Assembly: GCA_007280825.1 (NCBI GenBank)
Contig: QYQI01000104.1
Location: 1 to 6,585 of the forward strand
DNA: 6,585 nucleotides
DNA from: Ignavibacteriales bacterium
GTDB lineage: Bacteria > Bacteroidota > Ignavibacteria > Ignavibacteriales > Melioribacteraceae
Direction of reading: 5' to 3'
Made by a program: the position numbers and the translations under genes. Every line of letters starts with the position of its first letter. Position 1 is the stretch's first letter. This document shows positions 1-5,463 of this stretch, one piece after another. Under the pieces are notes generated by a model that worked only from the letters and a program-made list of their open reading frames with translations, was not told the origin of the DNA and did not search any database.

Positions 1-22
1 CCAACTTTTAATATTTTGGGAT

Positions 23-910
23 TTACTTTCTCTTTGCTTTCAATTCTCCCGCAAGTCCCGCGTAACCGCTTAATTCCGCATCAATAGAACCGATAATAAC
101 TTTTGTTTTAACTTTAACCGGAATTTTTAATTCATCATTGGTTAACCAAACCACAATTTTTCCTTCGCTTTTAAAAAGTCCGCCTTCTTGAACAAGCGGT
201 TCTAATATTATGCAGTCAAACTTTCCGGCTTTAACGGAAACTGTTTCTCTTCCTTTGAAAAGAATATCAAGCGGATAGGTTTTATCTTTATAAAAATTCT
301 CAAGGTGAACTTTATCACCGTCTTTTAATTTTGAGTAATCAAAAGTACGTGTAAGATATAATGCGGAAACTATATCATGGACATACTTCGGTATATCATA
401 AGAACCTTCAGAAGTTTTTGCTTTTCCTTTGCGTTGATCGAAAAAAGCCGAGAAGTCATTTGAGTATCCGCCTTCTCTAATGTGCTGTTCAAAACGCCAC
501 GGGAAAATTCCTTCAACATCAATGTAAGTTTCATAATGATCGTGCACTTTAAAGAAAGGATTGAATGCTGAAAGAGAACTGACATTGAACACAACATTAT
601 AAACATCGCGTCCTGCAAGTTTAACAATCTTTGGAATTGAATATTCCGCAATACCCGCTGTAACAAAACCGTAATTCACATCGAAGGTTAATTTTTCGCC
701 AAGCTTAAAAGCTTTGTTCTCAATTTTGCGGAATTCCTGCTTCGACTCGTCGAAGGCGAGGCGAGCAGATTTGGTTTGAGCGTTGTAATTAGAAGCGAAC
801 AAGATCAAGAATAAGATCATGATCAAGACTTCAAAAAAAATCTTCCTACTCATGATCTTGCCCGCCAAAAGTACGGCGGGTAAACTCTTGCTCTTCTCGA
901 TAGTTTTCAT
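23..910 (-). CDS. Exported DUF3108 family protein
   Basis: This 295-residue protein resembles the DUF3108 family, whose biochemical role is not established. From about residue 70 it has the family opening (LGEKLTFDVNYGFVTAGIAEY), then alternating beta-type segments with conserved-looking patches such as FFKVHDHYETYID, a DI-SALYLTR stretch near the middle, and a C-terminal IVVWLTND-KIPVKVKTK block. A hydrophobic segment at residues 24-40 ending in NAQ near 45 looks like a signal peptide, so the mature protein should be periplasmic or outer-membrane associated. The start at 910 is chosen because its ATG overlaps the GT9 stop (ATGA) and a GGAG lies 5 bases upstream. This gives an unusually long n-region; Met20, just before the hydrophobic segment, is an alternative start. 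Residues 11-17 and 53-57 are encoded by palindromes. It is the last gene of the visible operon. Family call fairly sure; function unknown. Confidence 0.85.
   Translation of the reverse strand: MKTIEKSKSLPAVLLAGKIMSRKIFFEVLIMILFLILFASNYNAQTKSARLAFDESKQEFRKIENKAFKLGEKLTFDVNYGFVTAGIAEYSIPKIVKLAGRDVYNVVFNVSSLSAFNPFFKVHDHYETYIDVEGIFPWRFEQHIREGGYSNDFSAFFDQRKGKAKTSEGSYDIPKYVHDIVSALYLTRTFDYSKLKDGDKVHLENFYKDKTYPLDILFKGRETVSVKAGKFDCIILEPLVQEGGLFKSEGKIVVWLTNDELKIPVKVKTKVIIGSIDAELSGYAGLAGELKAKRK
740..755. repeat. GC-rich palindrome inside the DUF3108 gene
   Basis: Perfect 7-base arms CTTCGAC and GTCGAAG are separated by 2 bases. The adjacent GGCGAGGCGAG (755-765) makes a GC-rich islet in an AT-rich gene. 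It encodes roughly FDESK just after the predicted signal peptide, a region that tolerates insertions. The palindrome is directly visible; its origin as an inserted repeat is inference. Confidence 0.5.
861..880. repeat. Palindrome at the 5' end of the DUF3108 gene
   Basis: Perfect 6-base arms CCCGCC (861-866) and GGCGGG (875-880) flank an 8-base loop. With one mismatch the stem extends to TTGCCCGCC/GGCGGGTAA. It encodes PAVLLAG at residues 11-17, between the coupled start codon and the signal peptide core. It may be a small dispersed element that lengthened the N-terminus; this is inference. Confidence 0.5.
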
Positions 911-1968
911 TTTTTCTCCGAAGCAATTTTATCAAGAATGCTTTTAACCGTTTGAGCAACTTTATCAGATCGAATACTATCCATGCAATTTAGTTCCTCG
1001 CATTGTTTACGTGTACAGTTTGTACAATCAATATCCGGAGTAAAAACATTTTTTTTATTTGTATAAGGTCCCCATCGTTTTGCAGACGCTGTTGTAAATT
1101 TCGGATAGAAGCCCACAACATTTTTCCCGAGAGCTGCCGCAATATGAATAGGTCCGGTAGAATTTGCTATCATCACATTACATTGGTTAATCAAAGCGAT
1201 CAATTCACTCAAATTATATCTTCCCGCAAGATTAATTATTGATTTATTAACAACCAGCGATTGACAAAGTTCCTTCTCTGCAGTTGTGCCAGTGATTAAT
1301 ATTTCAACTCCTTCATTAGAAAGATTATTAACAATCTCTTTCATTTTTGAAATTGGAAGATCAACTGCACTGCCGCCGCTTCCCGGATGAACGATTATAA
1401 TCGGCTTTGAAAAATTTATTCCCAACTCATTTAAATCTTTCTTTACTTTCTCTTCATCTTGAATTGATGGAGTAATTCCATACGAGACATTCTTTTCGGT
1501 TACGTTCTCATCAATCCCTAATTGCCGAAGTAAATGAACATTATATTCAAGTTCGTGGTGCTCGCCGTATTTTCTATGCTCATAATTTTTTTTATTGAAA
1601 AGGAAAGAATACCAGCGGTAACCAGTGCCGATGCGCGTTTTTATATTTGAAAGAAAAAGAATCAGAGCGATAGGATAAGTCGGATAAGCCACGATGCAAA
1701 CATCAAACCCGCCAGAGGCGGTCATGTTTATTTTTTTTAGGAGCTCAATATTTTTTGCAATAGATGGTTTTCCATTCTCTTCAATTAATGTAATTACTTC
1801 ATCTATATTCGGATTATTGACAACAAGAGGTTTAGTGTATTCACGTAATAGAAAAGATACTTTACATTCCGGAAAATGTTTTTTAATGATTGCGGCTAAC
1901 GGAAGAGACAGAACAACATCTCCGATACGGTCTGTGCGGACTATTAAAATATTTTTTGGCTGATTCAT
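907..1968 (-). CDS. Glycosyltransferase family 9 (ADP-heptose:LPS heptosyltransferase-like)
   Basis: This 353-residue protein has normal GT9 length and two Rossmann-like halves. The N-terminal half starts with ILIVRTDRIGDVVLSLPL (residues 7-24), including the Asp at 13 that matches the catalytic Asp of WaaC/WaaF. The C-terminal half has the nucleotide-sugar motif HPGSGGS (194-200) and STGPIHIAAALG (270-281). Four Cys (315, 318, 323, 328) form the C-x2-C-x4-C-x4-C cluster seen in many GT9 enzymes. Such enzymes add heptose or related sugars to the LPS core or other glycans on the cytoplasmic face of the inner membrane; the actual donor and acceptor cannot be read here. The start overlaps the DNA glycosylase stop as ATGA, with no clear Shine-Dalgarno, suggesting coupled translation; the end overlaps the DUF3108 start the same way. 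Residues 83-87 (TASGG) come from a GC-rich palindrome. Family certain, substrate unknown. Confidence 0.93.
   Translation of the reverse strand: MNQPKNILIVRTDRIGDVVLSLPLAAIIKKHFPECKVSFLLREYTKPLVVNNPNIDEVITLIEENGKPSIAKNIELLKKINMTASGGFDVCIVAYPTYPIALILFLSNIKTRIGTGYRWYSFLFNKKNYEHRKYGEHHELEYNVHLLRQLGIDENVTEKNVSYGITPSIQDEEKVKKDLNELGINFSKPIIIVHPGSGGSAVDLPISKMKEIVNNLSNEGVEILITGTTAEKELCQSLVVNKSIINLAGRYNLSELIALINQCNVMIANSTGPIHIAAALGKNVVGFYPKFTTASAKRWGPYTNKKNVFTPDIDCTNCTRKQCEELNCMDSIRSDKVAQTVKSILDKIASEKK
916..919 (-). promoter_or_regulatory. Shine-Dalgarno for the DUF3108 gene
   Basis: On the minus strand GGAG stands 5 bases before the ATG at 910-908, inside the end of the GT9 gene. It is the best-placed ribosome binding site in the window. 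Together with the ATGA overlap it favours the upstream start over Met20. Confidence 0.6.
1709..1721. repeat. Short palindrome inside the GT9 gene
   Basis: Arms CCGCC and GGCGG flank a 3-base AGA loop, next to a run of eight T. On the coding strand it reads ACCGCCTCTGGCGGG and encodes TASGG just before the FDV-CIV beta strand, a place where GT9 proteins usually pass directly from helix to strand. The palindrome is visible; insertion is inference. Confidence 0.45.
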
Positions 1969-2570
1969 TTACGCGATAAAAAAGAATTATTCTTGATATA
2001 ATACCTCCACGGTAAATCTACAGATTTTTTAATACCGATTCTTGTAGAAGCTACAATTTTATTCTCACTTAGTTTTGGCGAATCGAGTATAAAGATTTCT
2101 TTTCCAGTAAGATCCTTTCCGTTATCACCCCGTGCTATTCCAAAAGCCTGGCAAATCTTTGCCGGTCCATTTGTAAGATTTTTCAACTCCAATGCAGAGA
2201 TATCTTTTTTTCCAAAGCGATTAACCACCATTTGGCCTATACCACTTAGGGGTTCAACAGCGCGGAGTAAAACAGCTTTGCCTTCATTAAGTTTTCCCAC
2301 AACAACATTAGAACAGAAGTGCATTCCGTATGTGAAATAAACATAAAGGAAACCGCCACCGTTAAACATTACTTCATTCCGTTTTGTCTTTCCCCCGTAA
2401 GTATGCGCAGCTTCATCAACCGAACCATCGTATGCTTCAACTTCTACAATTTTTCCAATTAGATATTTATGCCCGGTCGTTCTAACCAAATATTTACCGA
2501 GCAGCTCTTTTGCAACGATGTGAACATCACGTGTGTAAAATTTTTTAAGAAGTTTTTTTTGAAGCTTCAT
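1965..2570 (-). CDS. 3-methyladenine DNA glycosylase, AAG/MPG type
   Basis: This 201-residue protein is a full-length AAG/MPG family enzyme, which removes alkylated and deaminated purines (3-methyladenine, 7-methylguanine, hypoxanthine) from DNA in base-excision repair in the cytoplasm. Family blocks appear in order: LLGKYLVR (23-30), VEVEAYDG-DEAAH (43-56), YVYFTYGMHFCSNV (76-89), VLLRAVEP (100-107), LTNGPAKICQAFGI (132-145) and RIGIKKSVDLPWRYY (177-191). By alignment to human AAG, Glu45 is the catalytic glutamate, Tyr47 and His56 line the base pocket, and Tyr81 is the intercalating tyrosine, so all key residues are present. It starts 16 bases after the TPR gene stop with no Shine-Dalgarno, and its stop overlaps the GT9 start as ATGA. 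A run of eight A lies in codons 4-6. A repair gene among envelope genes is unexpected, but the spacing shows co-transcription. Confidence 0.95.
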   Translation of the reverse strand: MKLQKKLLKKFYTRDVHIVAKELLGKYLVRTTGHKYLIGKIVEVEAYDGSVDEAAHTYGGKTKRNEVMFNGGGFLYVYFTYGMHFCSNVVVGKLNEGKAVLLRAVEPLSGIGQMVVNRFGKKDISALELKNLTNGPAKICQAFGIARGDNGKDLTGKEIFILDSPKLSENKIVASTRIGIKKSVDLPWRYYIKNNSFLSRK

Positions 2571-2586
2571 TTATTAAGAAGGAAAA

Positions 2587-3258
2587 TTATTCTAGAAGAG
2601 ATTTAAGATCTGCAATTTTTTGAAGATAGAAATCAGCTTTATCCGGTTTCTGTTCCAAAAGTTCTTCGTAAATGGTAATCGCTTCTTGGTAATTTTTTTG
2701 GGAAAGAAAAATCTCTGCCATTGTATCTGAAACGATCCGTTTTATTTTTACTTCGGGTGTAGAAAATTCCGGCATTGTATCACCCATTCCTTTAAGGACA
2801 ATTTTAGCTTTGCTTAATCTTTCTGCAAGTATATCAAGTTTATCTTCTAGGTTTTCAAATTCGTCTTCGATCTTATCAACTTTTTCTTCTTTCACATCAG
2901 TAAGAAATGCCGGGCGTTTTGCATTGCTCAGTGAATTTCTTTCGGCAATAATGTCTGAAATTTTTTTCAGATAGAATTCAAGTGTATCGGATGAACCGAG
3001 AAGTTCACTTCCCATTATTGCATTACTTCTTGCTTCATCTTCTCTTCCGGCATAAGCATTTGCAAGTGCAAGTAGTAAATAGGGAGTAGGATAATGTGAA
3101 TGCAGCTCCAAACCGGTTTCAAGAATTTTGATAGCATCCAAAATGTTAGCGCTTTCCATTTCGGAAGCAGCAACGCGGGCAAAAAGAGGAGAACTATTAT
3201 TGAATTCGAAGATCAACTTGATCTTATCTAAAGTTAGATCTCTTTCGGTTCTATTCAC
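2587..3258 (-). CDS. Cytoplasmic TPR / coiled-coil protein
   Basis: This 223-residue protein of unknown specific role has TPR-like helical pairs at about residues 24-56 and 58-90 (LLLALANAYAGREDEAR), then a charged, probably coiled-coil stretch at 122-152 (KIEDEFENLEDKLDILAERL). A clear C-terminal TPR follows at about 174-207 (MAEIFLSQKNYQEAITIYEELLEQKPDKADFYLQKIADL). No signal peptide or membrane segment is seen, so it should be cytoplasmic. The start codon is GTG; its G is the last base of the GT2 stop (TAGTG), a 1-base overlap that implies translational coupling. The next in-frame Met (34) would cut into the first repeat. TPR proteins usually act as scaffolds; the tight link to GT2 suggests it may work with that enzyme, which is inference. 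Bacteroidota often carry a TPR gene just after lptE, so it could instead be that ancestral neighbour, here separated by the GT2 gene. Confidence 0.85.
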   Translation of the reverse strand: MNRTERDLTLDKIKLIFEFNNSSPLFARVAASEMESANILDAIKILETGLELHSHYPTPYLLLALANAYAGREDEARSNAIMGSELLGSSDTLEFYLKKISDIIAERNSLSNAKRPAFLTDVKEEKVDKIEDEFENLEDKLDILAERLSKAKIVLKGMGDTMPEFSTPEVKIKRIVSDTMAEIFLSQKNYQEAITIYEELLEQKPDKADFYLQKIADLKSLLE

Positions 3259-4730
3259 TATGCTAACCGCTCTTTTTTAGTAAAACTTTGTTTTAAAGAC
3301 ATGATAGAAACTGTAGCAAATCCGATAAAGAACATCAGTTGAAAAGGTAATGCTGCAATTTCCATAAAATATATTGCAGCACCAACACCGATTAAGCAAT
3401 AACATGCAAGCAATAGCTCAATATATGTTGACGCTTGAATTTTTGTTTTAGCTAAATATTTATTTTTTATAGTTGACTGATCAGTTTTCTTTTCAACATT
3501 GAATTTAGGAGTGCGGATGAATTCGCTTTTTCTGCTCATTAATCCTTCGATAACCGCGCGCGTATTGTTAAGTGCAAAGCCCATACTTCCCGCCATGAAA
3601 AGAGGAAAGAGAGCAATCTTTTTTCTCCAATCAGCATGAACATCTTTCTGTGAGAACAAGTAAAACAAAAATGTACTTATGAACGCTACAACAAATATTG
3701 CCATGAAATTGAAGAAGTTCCAATACGGCCCCGCGTTCTTAATAAAGATAAGCGGAACATTTAAAATTCCGGCAAGAAGAGTAAATGGAAAAACCAAATT
3801 GTTAGTTAAATTAAATGTTGCCTGCAGTTTTACACGAAGCGGAATTTTTCCTTTCCAAACCATTGGAAGTAATTTCATTCCTGTTTCAATTGCACCTTTA
3901 GTCCAGCGGAATTGTTGAGCTTTAAGTGCGTTCATTTCTACGGGAAGTTCTGCCGGAGTTGTAAAATCGCGGAGGTAAATAAATTTCCATCCTTTTAGTT
4001 GAGCGCGGTAACTTAGATCTAAATCTTCGGTTAATGTATCTGCGTGCCAATTGCCCGCATCTTCAATACATTCTTTAAGCCAAACACCGCCGGTGCCGTT
4101 AAACTGAATAAAGAATCCGGCTTTATTGCGAACAGTTTGTTCAATTACAAAATGTCCGTCAAGAGCGAGTGCTTGTATCTTTGTTAGAATCGAATAGTCT
4201 TGGTTAAGATGTTCCCATCGAGTTTGCACTAATCCAATCTTATCATTCGTAAAATATTTTAATGTCTTTCGTAAGAAATCAACCTTAGGAATAAAATCTG
4301 CATCGAAGATTGCAACATATTTTCCTTTGGCAAATTTCAATCCTTCTTTAAGCGCACCTGCTTTGAAACCAAGACGATTGGTTCTGCGTACATGCTGAAT
4401 ATCGAAACCTTCATCTTGTTTTTGTTTAACTACTTTTGCAACAATATCAACTGTTTCATCAGTTGAATCATCAAGAACTTGGATTTCTAATTTATCTTTC
4501 GGGTAATCTATTTCACAAATGGCGTTGATTAATCTTTCCGCAACATACATTTCATTGTACATCGGCAGTTGAATTGTAACCACGTCTTCATCGTTGGTTT
4601 CTTTTTGTAGATGGATGTTCTTTCTGTATTTATAATGATAGAATATCATTACGAATCCATGACTTCCGAAAATCAATATTATACATAGGGAGAAGATGTA
4701 AGTAAAAAGAATTATTTCATCGAATATCAT
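3258..4730 (-). CDS. Membrane glycosyltransferase family 2, cellulose-synthase-like
   Basis: This 490-residue processive-type GT2 enzyme has an N-terminal membrane helix (about 5-31) and a cytoplasmic catalytic domain with all core motifs: VTIQLPMYNE (51-60), the first Asp pair DDS (87-89), DAD (143-145), the acceptor-site TED (234-236) and QQFRW (272-276). About three hydrophobic segments follow (308-330, 336-360, 372-390), then FIRTPKF (405-410), then two more (434-456, 461-480). This matches bacterial cellulose-synthase-like or glucomannan-synthase-like proteins, which use nucleotide sugars to build a beta-linked polysaccharide or a glycolipid at the inner membrane. There is no PilZ domain or separate BcsB-like partner here, so the product cannot be named. 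It begins after a 211-base gap, so it is probably the first gene of the downstream operon, and it overlaps the TPR gene by 1 base. Only a weak AGG lies 7 bases before the ATG. Confidence 0.93.
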   Translation of the reverse strand: MIFDEIILFTYIFSLCIILIFGSHGFVMIFYHYKYRKNIHLQKETNDEDVVTIQLPMYNEMYVAERLINAICEIDYPKDKLEIQVLDDSTDETVDIVAKVVKQKQDEGFDIQHVRRTNRLGFKAGALKEGLKFAKGKYVAIFDADFIPKVDFLRKTLKYFTNDKIGLVQTRWEHLNQDYSILTKIQALALDGHFVIEQTVRNKAGFFIQFNGTGGVWLKECIEDAGNWHADTLTEDLDLSYRAQLKGWKFIYLRDFTTPAELPVEMNALKAQQFRWTKGAIETGMKLLPMVWKGKIPLRVKLQATFNLTNNLVFPFTLLAGILNVPLIFIKNAGPYWNFFNFMAIFVVAFISTFLFYLFSQKDVHADWRKKIALFPLFMAGSMGFALNNTRAVIEGLMSRKSEFIRTPKFNVEKKTDQSTIKNKYLAKTKIQASTYIELLLACYCLIGVGAAIYFMEIAALPFQLMFFIGFATVSIMSLKQSFTKKERLA

Positions 4731-4781
4731 TCAGTAGCCTGTTATTAATTACCAACACACATTAAGCAAAATTTTTGACGG

Positions 4782-4915
4782 AATAGCCACGACCTTCAGG
4801 TCGTGGATGATAAATCAAATAAATATCGGCTTTAGCCATAAACAATAACCCGCTTTTGGCTAAAGCCAAGAGTTTGGTGTCCCATCAATCCCACGACTTA
4901 AAAGTCGTGGCTATT
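4782..4915. repeat. Compound palindromic (REP/BIME- or MITE-like) intergenic element
   Basis: This 134-base element fills most of the gap between lptE and the GT2 gene. Its ends are perfect 12-base inverted repeats, AATAGCCACGAC (4782-4793) and GTCGTGGCTATT (4904-4915). Each end is also a hairpin of its own: 4787-4806 (CCACGACCT, 2-base loop, AGGTCGTGG) and 4891-4910 (CCACGACTT, 2-base loop, AAGTCGTGG). In the middle lies a perfect 11-base inverted repeat, GGCTTTAGCCA (4828-4838) and TGGCTAAAGCC (4857-4867), around an 18-base spacer. The flanks show no obvious target duplication, as expected for elements moved by Y1/IS200-type (RAYT) transposases, but none is encoded here. No U-tract follows either hairpin, so it is not a classical terminator, though it could stall polymerase or protect the lptE mRNA end. 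The structure is certain; class and mobility are inference. Confidence 0.8.
4816..4845 (-). promoter_or_regulatory. Possible Bacteroidota-type promoter inside the palindromic element
   Basis: On the minus strand TTG (4845-4843) is followed after 19 bases by TTTATTTG (4823-4816), one base away from the Bacteroidota -7 pattern TAnnTTTG with its -33 TTG. It points toward the GT2 gene and would start RNA near 4809, placing the hairpin 4787-4806 in the leader. AT-rich chance matches are common and this organism's promoter type is unknown, so the call is weak. Confidence 0.2.
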
Positions 4916-4941
4916 TGAAGTCTAATTATGAGTAAGGTAAA

Positions 4942-5463
4942 TTACCAATTGGAAACTACTCCTAGTAAAATATCTTCTGCGATCTTTTCAATAGCTGTAT
5001 CTATTGCTTGTTTGCGTACTGATGTAATGTCTCCGCCGACGGTATAATCGCCATAATTAGAAAAATTTCTATCGAAGATTTGTTGCTTCTTTACTAAATC
5101 TTTATAAACAATACGAACGCTAATCGTAATTCTTCTTGTTGTAATTTTTTCACCACCGGCAACAACGGAAGGTGCATCGCTAAGTGCTGTAACAGTTCCT
5201 TCTAAAAGAGCGTTGGAATTTAACCGGTCACTTACAAGTAAAGTATTATCATCAATAAATTTTTGAATTAATTGCTTGGTTAATTTTTGATTTAGGTCGA
5301 ACTCGCCGGATCCGCTTTTATCGGAAAAAATTGGAATCGCAATTGTTTTTAAGTGCGAAGGAACAGATGCGCCCGAAAATGAATAACTACACGCAGTTAA
5401 TCCTAACAGAAAAATTCCAACAAGAGACAAAATAATGTAACGCAAAAATTTAATCGAGACCAT
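4942..5463 (-). CDS. lptE: LptE-like LPS-assembly outer-membrane lipoprotein
   Basis: This 173-residue lipoprotein fits the LptE family in length and pattern. LptE plugs the LptD barrel and helps insert lipopolysaccharide into the outer leaflet of the outer membrane. The signal peptide (residues 1-24) has a basic start, a hydrophobic core (IILSLVGIFLLG) and the lipobox LTAC with Cys25 as the lipidated residue. The mature protein opens with CSYSFSGASVPSHLKTIAIPIFSDKS, the typical opening of LptE in this bacterial group, followed by a helix (LNQKLTKQLIQKFIDD), a central strand region and the C-terminal helix RKQAIDTAIEKIAEDILLGVVSNW. The start overlaps the end of the sigma-54 activator by 14 bases; GAAGGA lies only 2 bases before the ATG, so translation probably depends on coupling. 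The 26 bases after the stop lead into the palindromic element. LptD is not in the window. Family call strong, although LptE sequences are divergent. Confidence 0.9.
   Translation of the reverse strand: MVSIKFLRYIILSLVGIFLLGLTACSYSFSGASVPSHLKTIAIPIFSDKSGSGEFDLNQKLTKQLIQKFIDDNTLLVSDRLNSNALLEGTVTALSDAPSVVAGGEKITTRRITISVRIVYKDLVKKQQIFDRNFSNYGDYTVGGDITSVRKQAIDTAIEKIAEDILLGVVSNW

Noticed and set aside
370..666. Minus-strand 98-codon frame inside the DUF3108 gene
   Set aside because: It is a shifted frame of a gene with an intact family pattern; no start signal or domain supports it.
1003..1963. Plus-strand open frames at 1003-1242 and 1694-1963
   Set aside because: They lie opposite the conserved GT9 coding sequence, have no recognisable domain and follow from its codon pattern.
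2553..2560. Frameshift or programmed slippage at the eight-A run in the DNA glycosylase gene
   Set aside because: The reading frame is intact through the run and the protein aligns from its first residues; similar runs occur at 833-840 and 1731-1738 in intact genes of this AT-rich DNA.
3679..3918. Plus-strand open frame opposite the GT2 gene
   Set aside because: It is antisense to a strongly conserved enzyme and its translation has no recognisable features.
4787..4910. Rho-independent terminator for lptE
   Set aside because: Both stems are strong, but neither is followed by a U-rich tract on the minus strand.
4782..4915. CRISPR array or riboswitch
   Set aside because: There are only two similar units, in palindromic form and not spaced by unique spacers as direct repeats, and no cas gene is near. 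The nested inverted repeats do not match a riboswitch core I recognise.
4731..4941. Sigma-54 (-24/-12) promoter before the GT2 gene
   Set aside because: I looked for GG and GC dinucleotides with 10 bases between them in a TGGCAC/TTGC context on the minus strand; the nearest candidates have the wrong spacing.
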